DNA of 25,511 bases from JAKAWM01 sp049966695 (GCA_049966695.1 JBMFUG010000034.1:1-25511); one strand, 5' to 3'; numbered from the stretch's first letter, positions 17,318 to 25,388 are shown. A program made the numbers and translations. Notes: generated from the sequence alone by a model not told the origin.

Positions 17318-18991
17318 TCACAACGCCGTCCTGACCCGGTCGCGTCCGGCTTCCTTTGCTGAGTACAGCGCGACGTCGGCGCGCGAAATGACCTGAGCGC
17401 ACCCCTCGCCACGCTGGCGCATTGCAACCCCTATGCTCACAGTGACTGGCACCAGTGCACGGTCTTGGGCGACTGACCTCTGGATCCTCTCAGCGATTTC
17501 TATAGCACCCAGCGCGTCACAATCCAACAGGACGACAATGAACTCATCTCCTCCATAGCGCACGACTAGGTCGCCCCCCCGGACCACTTGTGTGACCCTT
17601 TGCGTCACGCGGCGCAACACGTCGTCACCCCTAATGTGGCCGAAGGTATCGTTGACCTGCTTGAAGTTGTCGATGTCGACCATGAGCACTGCCATGTGCG
17701 GCTGGCGCAGACGGTCGTCCCTGGTGCACAGCCGCGTGGCGACATCCTCAAGATAGGAGCGGTTGTAGGCTCTCGTCAGGGCGTCTCGGGAGGCGAACGT
17801 AAAAAGCCGGTCATTGGCCAACTCGGCCAAGCGTAGGGACACTTCGCGCTCTGCGGCGGCTGCCAACAGCGGTCCGACTTGCTCCAGCACTATCTGCCAG
17901 CGCGAAGTGAGCGCCGGCATCGCCTCACCGGCTAGCACCATTGCCCCAACGACGCCTTCACCCGCCGTCAAAGGGACGACCCATTTATTTTCGCCGGCTC
18001 TGGCAGTAGTCTCCGTTAGGACCTCCGCCAGGTCTGGTGGCCACGCCTCGGCCCGGCCCAAATAGCCGTCGTGGGCATCAAACACTATCGAGAGGTCGGC
18101 CCCCTTTACCCAAAAACTGACGTTGGTCGCGCCAAGCAGCCGGCCTGCGACGGAGCGGACTGTCCAGGCCACTGAAGAAAAGCGGGCCTCAGACAAAATG
18201 GCGCCGCTGATCTCATGGACCGCTTCGCTAGCCGCGAACAAAAACTGCAGGCCGGGATCCTCCCGTGCCATGAGGTACAGGCCGCAATCGACCTCTCGGA
18301 GACGGCTTACGACCTCCCGGGCTATCGCCTCCGCCAGGATCTGCCCGTGCTGAGGTGCCACCAACCGGAACGGGACCTCTTCGACTACGTCCAGGGCGTG
18401 CCCAACAGCTTCTCGGCTTGGCATGTAGTGCCGGTGAAAGTCGACAATGCCCTCCGCACAATTAGAGGATGAAGCGAACAGAGCTGTGCCGTCAGTGAAG
18501 CCGCCGAAGAGGTCTGAGGAGAAAAGCGTCCCGGTAGCGGGGTCAAAGGTACAGAAAGCCCCAGCGTAATGAGCGTACGGAGTGAACTTGAACTTAAGCG
18601 TTCTGTCCTGTAGAGGCAGCTCCCAATTATGCTCCTCGACCATCCAAAACGGCAGAGGAAAGCCGCAGTGCTTGATCAGTGCTGCGTCGCGCCAATGCGT
18701 GACGATCGCCGCATCAGGTCTCAACCCCGCTTCTATGAAGGTCGGGATGGCAGCCAGGATATCGGGGTCAGAATGCGAGCACACCAACCAGCGGACGTTC
18801 TCCACACCGCATACCCGGTCCACCTTGTCGACGGTGCTCTGAGCCACCAGAGCCGAACCGGGGTCGATCACCACCGACTGGTCGCCTTGCTCCACAACAT
18901 AGACATGGCACTGGAAGTGGTCATCGGGCAAGAGGGAGCCCACCCACCACACCCTCGGCGCTATCTCAACTGGCTCCTGCGCGCTTGTCAT
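17318..18991 (-). CDS. Flavodiiron-like metallo-beta-lactamase domain fused to a GGDEF diguanylate cyclase
   Basis: This 557-residue, apparently soluble protein has three parts. Residues 1-235 are a metallo-beta-lactamase fold of the flavodiiron/ODP type, with likely diiron ligands His73, Asp75, Asp77, His141, Asp160 and His215. The spacing of 68 and 19 residues between the first three blocks equals that of flavodiiron enzymes. Residues of about 245-385 resemble a GAF-like linker. Residues 395-557 are a GGDEF domain with DIDNFKQVND, intact GGDEF at 480-484 and an inhibitory-site RxxD at 471-474. It should make cyclic di-GMP from GTP, with output tuned by oxygen or NO at the diiron site; the ligand is inferred. 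The ATG at 18991 has AAGAAGG six bases upstream. It is convergent with the kinase gene. Confidence 0.88.
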   Translation of the reverse strand: MTSAQEPVEIAPRVWWVGSLLPDDHFQCHVYVVEQGDQSVVIDPGSALVAQSTVDKVDRVCGVENVRWLVCSHSDPDILAAIPTFIEAGLRPDAAIVTHWRDAALIKHCGFPLPFWMVEEHNWELPLQDRTLKFKFTPYAHYAGAFCTFDPATGTLFSSDLFGGFTDGTALFASSSNCAEGIVDFHRHYMPSREAVGHALDVVEEVPFRLVAPQHGQILAEAIAREVVSRLREVDCGLYLMAREDPGLQFLFAASEAVHEISGAILSEARFSSVAWTVRSVAGRLLGATNVSFWVKGADLSIVFDAHDGYLGRAEAWPPDLAEVLTETTARAGENKWVVPLTAGEGVVGAMVLAGEAMPALTSRWQIVLEQVGPLLAAAAEREVSLRLAELANDRLFTFASRDALTRAYNRSYLEDVATRLCTRDDRLRQPHMAVLMVDIDNFKQVNDTFGHIRGDDVLRRVTQRVTQVVRGGDLVVRYGGDEFIVVLLDCDALGAIEIAERIQRSVAQDRALVPVTVSIGVAMRQRGEGCAQVISRADVALYSAKEAGRDRVRTAL

Positions 18992-19246
18992 CTGCGCCTT
19001 CTTTAAAACCGGGCCCAAGACATTCTTAAACGCCTCGGCAGTTACTGCCCGATCTTGACCTCGGCGAACAGATATCTACAGCTTGGCAAGGCCTACCCGC
19101 GAGGGACGCGTGTTAAGAAGACCCCGTTGTAAGCGATACATCGTGGGTGCCAACACCCTATGACTTGTCGGTTGGAGGGCGCCTTTCAGATGTGGCAGTG
19201 ACAGCGCAGCATGGACGGCCCGAGCGAAGTTCTCGATGACACTAGG
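18992..19246. other. Non-coding gap upstream of the GGDEF gene
   Basis: This stretch separates the GGDEF gene from the IS256-family element and must hold the GGDEF gene's promoter on the minus strand. A minus-strand open frame at 19076-19393 overlaps the IS end and has no recognisable protein character. The only structure noticed is GGGTG-CCAA-CACCC at 19145-19158, a short hairpin. No RNA gene was recognised. Confidence 0.5.
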
Positions 19247-19264
19247 GCAGTTGTCAACGGCCAC

Positions 19265-19283
19265 GTCCACGCAGGTGGTGTAC
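19265..19283 (+). repeat. IS256-family terminal inverted repeat, left
   Basis: GTCCACGCAGGTGGTGTAC is the exact reverse complement of 20657-20675. It stands 28 nt from the transposase stop. Confidence 0.85.
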
Positions 19284-19310
19284 GCGACCACCACGTGATC
19301 CACGCCGAGC

Positions 19311-20557
19311 CTATGCCATGGCTGGCTCGGTGAGCGCAACGAGCGCCTCGTCGGCGCCCGAGGACTGGGTGATCGTTTGATCGACCTTGGCAAGGACCTC
19401 GAGGCCCATGTACCTGCGGGACTCGGTCCACTCGTCGGTCTGCTCCATCAGCACCGCGCCGACAAGGCGGATGACCGAGGCTCGGTCGGGGAAGATCCCA
19501 ACGACGTCGGTGCGCCTTCGGGTCTCCCGGTTGAGCCGCTCCTGGGGGTTCGAGCTCCAGGTCTGGCGCCAGATCTCCCGGGGGAAGAAGCGGGAGGCGA
19601 GCAGGTCCTCTCGTGCGGCCTCGAGGTGCGCTGCGGCCTGTGGGAGCTTCGCCTGAAGAGCCGAGACGACGCGGTCGAACTGCGCCTCGACCTCGACGCG
19701 CTCGGGCTGGTCGAAGATGGTGCGCACCAAGGTCGCGACCCACGGCTGGGAGGACTTGGTGACCTTGGTGAGCAGATCCCGAAGGTAGTGCGTTCGACAC
19801 CTCTGCCAAGAGGCCCCAGGAAGGGTCGCCCTGATGGCTGCCACAAGACCCGCATGGGCATCCGAGGTGACGCACGCCACCCCTGACATGCCCCGAGCGA
19901 CAAGGGAGCGAAAGAAGGAGAGCCACCCCGCACCGTCCTCCGCGCTCGTCACCTCGAGCCCGAGGATCTCTCGGTGGCCCTCGGCGTTGACGCCCGTGGC
20001 GATGAGCACGTGCACCCCGACGACACGCCCGCCCTCGCGGACCTTGACGACGAGGGCGTCAGCCCAGACAAAGCGGTAGGGGCCCTGGTCCAAGGGGCGG
20101 GCTCGGAACGACTCGACCAGCGCGTCGAGCTCCTTTGCCATCTCGGAGACCTGGGACTTCGAAAGGCTCGTGATCCCGAGCGCCTCGGCGAGGCGCTCGA
20201 GGCCCGGGTGGAGGCCCCGAGCAGGTAGCAGGTGGCCACGACGGTCGCAAGCGCCGCCTCGGCTCGCCGGCGGCGCTCGAGGAGCCAGTCGGGGAAGTAG
20301 CTGCCCTGGCGGAGCTTGGGGATCTTCAGCTCCATCGTGCCCGCCCTCGTGCCCCAGAGCCGGTCTCGGTAGCCGTTGCGGCGGTTCACCCGCTCGGGGG
20401 AGACCTCCCCGTAGGGCGCCCCACAGAGCGCGTCGGCCTCCGCGGACATGAGCGCGTTCGCGAAGCTCTCGACCAAGAACCGGAGCATGTCCGGGTTCGC
20501 CTTGGTGAGATGCTCGCGCACCAGCTCGACGAGGTCCATACTCTTTGCGACGGCCAC
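19311..20557 (-). pseudogene. IS256-family (mutator) transposase, single frameshift
   Basis: Two frames join into one transposase of about 416 residues. The first starts at GTG 20557 after AAAGGAG and reads MAVAKSMDLVELVREHL to ATCYLLGASTR; the second continues as GLERLAEALGITSLSKSQVS to the stop at 19311. The switch lies at about 20200-20210 in a CCCGGGCC run and fits the loss of one base. The DDE triad lies in the second frame: Asp in WADALVVKV, Asp in CVTSDAHAGL followed by the typical C-x(2)-H, and Glu in NPQERLNRETRRRT. The family normally uses one unbroken frame, and the site is not a slippery heptamer, so this is a mutation or a sequencing error rather than programmed shifting. Confidence 0.88.
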
Positions 20558-20656
20558 TGTCGTGCGTCTCCTTTCGATCGGTTGATGTCCTTTCAGAAAG
20601 GATCACGCAGTGGCCGTCACCGGTGGTGGATCCTCCGGCTCATGAGCCGTCAGCCC

Positions 20657-20675
20657 GTACACCACCTGCGTGGAC
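20657..20675 (-). repeat. IS256-family terminal inverted repeat, right
   Basis: GTACACCACCTGCGTGGAC is the exact reverse complement of 19265-19283. It lies about 100 nt upstream of the transposase start. A short palindrome CCTTTC-A-GAAAGG stands between it and the start. Confidence 0.85.
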
Positions 20676-20745
20676 GCAAACTCTCAACACTGCGCCGGTC
20701 GTTACAATGACGCTTGCTAACCTGCTCCGGCTGGTGGGCGGAACC

Positions 20746-21386
20746 TGTCAAGCGATTTGAGACACTTTCTTACGACACCTTCTGCGCAGCCTCCTCTGCG
20801 GTGACGGGCTCGTTGGCCCAGGCGATGGTGGGAAGCTTCGGCGGCTCGGGGCGGCGGTGGCGGGACCGGGCGGGGTTGGCCGCGTAGGCGACCTCGAGGG
20901 TCTCTGCCCGCTGGGCCCGAACCTCGGCGGCGGTGCCGTAGTGCACGGACGCCGGCGTGTGATAGCCGATGCCCGAATGACGGTGCTCGTGGCAGTAGTA
21001 GGAGGAGAACTGCTCGCAGGACGCCCGGCGTCCTGGATGCTGCCGAAGCGCTCGGGGAACGTCGGGCAGTACTTGAGCGTCTTGAACTGGCTTTCTGAGC
21101 AGGGGTTGTCGTTGCCCACGTGCGGACGGCTGTGGCTGCGCCCGATGCCCAAGAACGTGAGCAGCTCGGTGACCGGGTTCGAGGTCACCGAGCTCTTCCG
21201 GTCCGCGTGGACCGTGAGCTGGCCCGGGGGGACCTGGTGGCGGAGAACGGCGTCGGCGATGAGCTCTTTGGCGAGCTCTTTGGGCTCGGTGGGCGTCACG
21301 CACCAGGCGACCACGTAGCGGCTGAAGATATCGAGGACGACGTAGAGGTCGTAGTGCTCGCCCCGCTTGGGGCCCTTCAGCTTGGT
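20746..21386 (-). mobile_element. IS3-family element, 3' remnant (3' exon of an intron insertion)
   Basis: The remnant contains the C-terminal part of an integrase-type transposase and, beyond its stop, TGTCAAGCG-ATTTGAGACA (about 20746-20764), which looks like an IS3-type end but was not matched to a partner. On the upstream side it is cut exactly at the predicted 3' splice site of the group II intron. The outer limit is approximate. Confidence 0.6.
20770..21386 (-). pseudogene. IS3-family transposase (rve/DDE), C-terminal fragment with frameshift
   Basis: The visible protein runs from TKLKGPKRGEHYDLYVVLD through IFSRYVVAWCVTPTE, HADRKSSVTSNPVTELL, HVGNDNPCSESQFKTLKY to the tail VTAEEAAQKVS. 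It includes the first catalytic Asp (VVLDIFSRY), the second (HADR) and the Glu (NPCSESQFKT), so the DDE core is present. At about 21026 the frame changes within GCCGGGCG; adding one base restores GSIQDARASCEQFSSYYCHE. The N-terminal half (OrfA and the first part of OrfB) is missing because the group II intron lies at the TKL codons. It is inactive as it stands. Confidence 0.85.
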
Positions 21387-21449
21387 GTCGGGTCGGACCG
21401 GGGCGCCGTGCCGGGATTTCGCCCGGTCGGTCTCCCCGGCCCGCCCGCC
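21387..21449 (-). ncRNA. Group II intron domain VI and 3' splice site
   Basis: On the minus strand, GGGCCGGGG (21442-21434) pairs with CCCCGGTCC (21403-21395) in a 9-bp stem with one G-U pair. Inside it is a smaller hairpin, CCGGG-CGAAAT-CCCGG. The RNA then ends GACCCGAC, with A21393 as the likely branch point. The fit of the downstream IS3 reading frame supports the boundary. Confidence 0.72.
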
Positions 21450-21483
21450 GAACCGGACGTGCGACTCTCACCGCATCCGGCTC
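21450..21483 (-). ncRNA. Group II intron domain V
   Basis: The 34-nt minus-strand sequence starts GAGCCGGATGCGG and ends GCACGTCCGGTTC, which pair into the classic domain V hairpin with the AGC catalytic triad near its 5' side. Length and bulge position are canonical. It forms the ribozyme's metal-binding active site. Confidence 0.92.
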
Positions 21484-21492
21484 TCCACGTGC

Positions 21493-22226
21493 TCAAGCCA
21501 CTTTGACGCTCGCCCATGGCGTGGGGATTCGAGTGCCCCGGTAGCGATACCTGACAATCGGCACCGTTCGTGGCCGAAACATCTCCACCTTGCCGTCCCT
21601 GACCTCCCACCGGGGGAGGAAACGGTGGACAAGGGTCCCCATCTTCAGCCCAGCGTGCCGTTTGCGCAGCCAGCCAACGATCCTCCAGAAACTGAAGTGA
21701 TCGACGTAGCTGAACGTGCGGGAGGACACGCCGTGACGAAAGTAGTTACACCATCCCCGCAGCACCGGGTTGACCGAGCGCAGCAGGTCGGCGAGCGTTC
21801 GATGCTTTGCCCTGCGAGTCAACGATCGCACCTTGGCCGTCACCGAGGCAAGCGCCTTCTTCGACGGATAGGTGTACACCGCCATCTTGCCGATCCGACC
21901 CCTCCAGGGACGGCGCTGGATGCGCCACCCCAAGAAGTCGAATCCCTCATCGATGTGACACACCCTCGTCTTTTCCTCCGACAGGCGGAGACCCATCGGA
22001 GCGAGCACCGAGCTGACCTCGCCCAGAGCGCTTCGGCGTCCCCGTGTGACCCGTTGACCATGACCACGAAGTCGTCCGCATAACGGATGATCCTCATAGC
22101 CGGGACCCCGGCACGGCGATGCTTGGCGCGCCTCCAGGACGGTCCGAGCGCTTCCCATTTGGCTGAGAAGTGCTCGTCCAGCACGGAGAGGGCGATATTG
22201 GCCAGCAGTGGTGAAAGGATGCCGCC
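21493..22226 (-). pseudogene. Group II intron reverse transcriptase/maturase, C-terminal part with frameshift
   Basis: The fragment begins inside reverse transcriptase block 4 (GGILSPLLANIALSVLDE, 22226 downward). It contains the active-site motif YADD (22082-22071) in MRIIRYADDFVVMVNG, then block 6-7 (GLRLSEEKTRVCHIDEGFDFLGW) and the maturase X domain (LLRSVNPVLRGWCNYFRHG, WRIVGWLRKRH). It ends TPWASVKVA with no HNH endonuclease domain visible. Between ALW and GEVSSVL (about 22018-22024) the frame changes in a TGGGCG run; one added G would restore it. The N-terminal 200 or more residues are missing, so it cannot be active. Confidence 0.88.
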
Positions 22227-22308
22227 TTATGAACAGCGCTGGGTTATGGGTAGTGCTCGGCCGTTGTCGCTGGTAGGGAAAGTGGCGGTGGTCGAGCGCT
22301 GCGCATAA
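22227..22308 (+). repeat. RIT left-end motif array (three copies, one inverted)
   Basis: The motif TTATGnnYAGYGCT occurs at 22227-22240 and 22244-22257 on the plus strand, 17 nt apart, and inverted at 22295-22308. Copy 2 and copy 3 extend to a 17-bp inverted pair (22243-22259 with 22293-22309, 14 of 17 matching). Copies 1 and 2 differ only by transitions. They are good candidates for binding sites of the three recombinases. The rest of the leader to 22376 holds no other clear element. Confidence 0.7.
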
Positions 22309-22376
22309 CGCGGTGAGACCCTGGTCACTGGGCCTGGTATGGTGCCGGGCCTTTTCGTGATCGGAGGTTGTCTGTC

Positions 22377-23609
22377 ATGACCGCTGTTCGTGACCTGGTG
22401 TCCGGACTGGACGCCGAGCTGGTGCGTCTGGGCTACAAGCCCTCGACGATGGTCTGGTACCGGGGTTGCTGGCGTCGCCTGGAGAGGTACTTCGTACCCA
22501 GTGAGGCCCAAGAGTTCTCGCTGGACGTGGCGATGACGTGGGTAGATGAGGCCTGCGGAGGGTTTTTCGCCAAGGAGCAGGCAGGCACGCTGAAGCCGAC
22601 CGACGTCTACCTGTTCCGGGTCGCGCAGATGCTCAACGATTTCGCGGTCCACGGGGCGGTGCTGCGCCGTTATTCCCGGACGGTGGGCAAGCTGGCCGCT
22701 GACCAGGTCGACGTGCTGGCGGGGTTCCAGGCGTGGCTGCGAACAGGCGACTGCGCGGCATCGACGGTTCGGGCCTATGGGACCGTGGCAGGTGAGCTCC
22801 TCGCGTTCACCGCCAAGCGCGGCACCCTGGCCGCTCTGGATGCCAGGACCATCGGTGCGTTCGTCGCCACGCTGGCCGGCTATCAGGCCAAAACCGTCGA
22901 GCACAAACTGTGCGCTGTCAGGTCGTTCCTGCGCTTTGCTGGTAGCAACGGAACGGTCGACGAAGCTGTGCTGGGGTTGGTCCCGGCGGCGAAGTCGACC
23001 AGGCAGACGAGGATCCCCTCGGTGTGGGGCCCAGCTGAGGTGACCAAGATCCTGGGGGCGGTCGACCGCGCGAACCCGTGCGGCAAGCGGGACTACGCCA
23101 TCATCTTGGCCATCACGAGGCTCGGGCTGCGCGGCATCGACGTCAAACGGTTGCGGTTCTCCGATCTCGACTGGCCAGGCAACCGCCTGTCGGTGGTGCA
23201 GGCCAAGACCGGTCACCGAGTGCAGCTGCCACTGCTCAAAGACGTCGGCTGGGCGGTCATAGACTACATCCGCTCCGGCCGTCCCCGATGTGACTGCCCG
23301 GAAGTGTTCGTCCGCCATACCGCTCCGATCGGCCCCTTCTCCGACCAGGACCACCTGCACCAGATCCTGGTCAAGTACGCCCGGGCCGCGCATGTCCCCT
23401 TGGGCGAGCAGCGTCGTCATGGCATGCACTCGCTCAGGCACACGCTGGCGACCCGGCTGCTGGAGGGCGGCACGCCGATCGAGCAGATCGCCGACATCCT
23501 CGGCCACCAGTCCGTCGCCTCCACGGGCGTGTACCTGAAATCGTCCCTCGGCCTGTTGGCCAAGTGCGCCCTGGACCCTGACGCGCCGGCACCGGTGGTG
23601 GCACGATGA
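22377..23609 (+). CDS. ritA: RIT tyrosine recombinase A
   Basis: The product is 410 residues. The ATG at 22377 is preceded by GGAGG nine bases upstream; an in-frame TTG at 22368 would add three residues. The N-terminal 200 residues form SAM-like DNA-binding helices (LVRLGYKPSTMVWYRGCW). The catalytic domain has the full set: Arg252 (ITRLGLRGID), Lys in VVQAKTGHRVQLPL, His351-x-x-Arg354 (HSLRHTLATRLLEG), His377 (LGHQSV) and nucleophile Tyr386 (TGVYLK). It would cut and rejoin DNA through a 3'-phosphotyrosine. Its stop overlaps the start of the second gene by 4 nt (ATGA), implying translational coupling. Nothing suggests inactivation. Confidence 0.92.
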   Translation: MTAVRDLVSGLDAELVRLGYKPSTMVWYRGCWRRLERYFVPSEAQEFSLDVAMTWVDEACGGFFAKEQAGTLKPTDVYLFRVAQMLNDFAVHGAVLRRYSRTVGKLAADQVDVLAGFQAWLRTGDCAASTVRAYGTVAGELLAFTAKRGTLAALDARTIGAFVATLAGYQAKTVEHKLCAVRSFLRFAGSNGTVDEAVLGLVPAAKSTRQTRIPSVWGPAEVTKILGAVDRANPCGKRDYAIILAITRLGLRGIDVKRLRFSDLDWPGNRLSVVQAKTGHRVQLPLLKDVGWAVIDYIRSGRPRCDCPEVFVRHTAPIGPFSDQDHLHQILVKYARAAHVPLGEQRRHGMHSLRHTLATRLLEGGTPIEQIADILGHQSVASTGVYLKSSLGLLAKCALDPDAPAPVVAR

Positions 23610-24589
23610 CCGCCAGCATTACCCTCACCGAGGCGATCACGGCACTGGTGGCCGAAAAACGTGCCGTCGGCTACAAGTACCACGCCGAGCAGAAGGTGTT
23701 GGCCCGGTTCGAGGCGTTCAGTCGCAGCGAGCTCCCCGGCTTGGGCACGCTCACCGAGGCGTCAATGCAGGCGTGGGCCGTCTCGGCGCGTCGGCGTGGC
23801 GTCCAACCCGCGACCCTCCAGGGCTTGGCCGCACCGGTCAGGGAACTGGCCCGCTGGCTCGCTCGGAGGGACGTGGCGGCTTATGTGCTGCCTCGGGCTG
23901 CGCTGGAAAGGCCAGTCCGTTACGTCCCGCACATCTACACCGACGCCGAGCTGGTGGCCCTGTTCAGCGAAACCGACCGCTGCCACTACTGCTCAGAGGT
24001 CCCGCTGCGCCACCTGGTCATGCCGGTGCTGTTCCGCACGATCTACGCATGTGGCCTACGCTGCTCCGAGGCCCGTTTGCTCCGCGTCGAGGACGTCGAC
24101 ATCGACGCCGGTGTGCTCCAGATCCGCGACGCGAAAGGTGGCAAAGACCGCCAAGTGCCGGTCTCGGAGGCGCTACGCGTCAGGCTCGCCGCTTACCACA
24201 CCCAGGTCGCCGGGCACCTGAGCATGCGGGAGCGGTTCTTCCCCGGCAGGGACGGCCAGCCCCTCACCCTCGGCAACGTAGGGCACAACTTCCGCCGCTT
24301 CTTGTGGCAGGCCCACATCCCCCACGGCGGGCGCGGGCACGGGCCCAGGGTGCACGACCTGCGAAGCACCTTCGCGGTCAATAACGTGCGCCGCTGGTTC
24401 GCCCAGGGACAAGACGTCGGCGCGCTGCTGCCCGTGCTGCAGACCTACATGGGCCACTCGTCGATCGACGGCACCGCCTACTACCTGCACCTCACCGCCG
24501 AGCCGTACCCCGACATCACCGCCCGGGCCCAAGAAGCTATCGGCGATGTCGTCCCACCTGTCACGGGAGGGCCGTCTGATGCCCACTGA
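23606..24589 (+). CDS. ritB: RIT tyrosine recombinase B
   Basis: The product is 327 residues. It has an N-terminal core-binding domain (VAEKRAVGYKYHAEQKVLARF) and a complete catalytic domain: Arg152 (YACGLRCSEARLL), Lys in DAKGGKDRQVPV, His250-x-x-Arg253 (VHDLRSTFAVNN), His284 (MGHSS) and Tyr292 or 293 (TAYYLHLT). It is clearly diverged from RitA rather than a duplicate of it. It starts on the ATGA overlap with ritA and ends 11 nt inside ritC, so the three are one translationally coupled operon. In RIT elements all three recombinases are kept together, which suggests a hetero-oligomeric complex. Confidence 0.92.
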   Translation: MTASITLTEAITALVAEKRAVGYKYHAEQKVLARFEAFSRSELPGLGTLTEASMQAWAVSARRRGVQPATLQGLAAPVRELARWLARRDVAAYVLPRAALERPVRYVPHIYTDAELVALFSETDRCHYCSEVPLRHLVMPVLFRTIYACGLRCSEARLLRVEDVDIDAGVLQIRDAKGGKDRQVPVSEALRVRLAAYHTQVAGHLSMRERFFPGRDGQPLTLGNVGHNFRRFLWQAHIPHGGRGHGPRVHDLRSTFAVNNVRRWFAQGQDVGALLPVLQTYMGHSSIDGTAYYLHLTAEPYPDITARAQEAIGDVVPPVTGGPSDAH

Positions 24590-25388
24590 CTTCGCGGTGT
24601 CCTTGCGCCGGTTCCTGACCAGCCACCTGGCCGGGTTGAGCGGCTGTTCGCCCAACACGGTCGTCTCCTACCGTGACACGTTCAAACTGCTCATTTGCTA
24701 CTTCCGAGACGAGCGGTCCATCGCGCCGGAGAAGCTCACTCTCGAGCTGATCGACGCTTCGGCGATCAGCGGGTTCCTCCAATGGCTGGGGACGACCCGG
24801 CACAACAGCGCGTCGACCACCAACCAGCGCTTGGCTGCGATCGGCTCGTTCTTCACCTGGGTGCAGTCGGAGGACCCGGCCCGCATGGCGTGTTGCCAAG
24901 ACATCCTCGCGATCCCCGCCAAGAGGCACGACCGGCCGGCAGTTGCCCACCTGACCGTCGAACAGACCCGCCAGCTGCTTACCCTGCCCGACCGGTCCAC
25001 CCGTGCGGGAAGACGGGACGCGACCGTGCTTGCCACCTTGTACGACACCGCGGCTAGGGTTCAAGAGCTTGCCGACCTGACCGTCCGTGACATCCGTCTG
25101 GACGCTCCCGCTATGGCTGCCTTGACTGGCAAGGGCCGCAAGACCCGTCATGTTCCCCTCGACGCCAACACGGGAGCGTTGCTGGCGGCTTACTTGGCCG
25201 AGCGACATCTGGACGGCCCTGGACGAGATGGCCACCCAGTGTTCTTCAACCAGCACCGCACCAAGCTCAGTCGCGGTGGGATCGCCTGGATCCTTCACAA
25301 GTACCAAGCCCAGGCAACCGATCCGGCGCTCGCCACTGCCCGTCTCAGTCCACACGTCCTTCGCCATAGTCGGGCCATGCACCTCTGA
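24579..25388 (+). pseudogene. ritC: RIT tyrosine recombinase C, C-terminally truncated
   Basis: The readable product is 269 residues from ATG 24579, with GGGAGG eight bases upstream; an ATG at 24546 is also open. It has the N-terminal DNA-binding region (LAGLSGCSPNTVVSYRDTF), Arg160 (YDTAARVQEL), Lys in LTGKGRKTRHVPL and His259-x-x-Arg262 (HVLRHSRAMHL). It then stops at once, where family members continue (usually MHLLxAG...) for about 60 more residues with the last His/Trp and the Tyr nucleophile. These are absent, so it cannot catalyse strand exchange. The break at 25385/25386 looks like the edge of another insertion (TGATCGGAAAATGACC). Confidence 0.85.

Larger units (their letters stand above)
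19247..20693 (-). mobile_element. IS256-family insertion sequence
   Basis: The element is about 1.45 kb and carries one mutator-type transposase on the minus strand. A perfect 19-bp inverted repeat occurs at 19265-19283 and 20657-20675. Outside it, GCAGT (19247-19251) and its complement ACTGC (20689-20693) lie at the same distance (18 nt) on both sides, which is why the ends are put there. No matching 8-9 bp target duplication is visible, so the outer limits are approximate, or a flank has been rearranged. Confidence 0.8.
21387..22226 (-). mobile_element. Group II intron, 3' half
   Basis: This is the 3' part of a bacterial group II intron on the minus strand: maturase, domain V (21450-21483), domain VI and a 3' end of GACCCGAC (21394-21387), which fits the usual bacterial intron end with the branch adenosine about 7 nt from the splice site (here 21393). 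The downstream exon (from 21386) continues an IS3 transposase. The 5' half, including domains I-III and the first reverse transcriptase blocks, is absent: the intron ends at 22226 where the RIT element begins. Confidence 0.85.
22227..25385 (+). mobile_element. Recombinase-in-Trio (RIT) element, right end missing
   Basis: Three consecutive, overlapping genes for different tyrosine recombinases in one orientation define RIT elements. The left end is placed at 22227, where group II intron sequence stops and the first copy of a repeated 14-bp motif starts. The right end is absent: the third gene is cut at about 25385 and no inverted motif copy follows within the window. RIT elements are known in several phyla; their transposition mechanism is poorly understood. 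Confidence 0.85.

Noticed and set aside
19076..19393. Minus-strand 105-codon frame across the IS256 left end
   Set aside because: It is an out-of-frame overlap with the transposase 3' end and the terminal repeat, without recognisable protein features.
20196..20212. Programmed frameshifting in the IS256-family transposase
   Set aside because: No X-XXY-YYZ slippery heptamer is in frame and this family uses a single open frame; a one-base loss explains it.
22227..23507. Long minus-strand frame of 426 codons opposite ritA
   Set aside because: It is the antisense shadow of a gene with all catalytic residues; its translation is His/Arg/Gln/Pro-rich with no motif.
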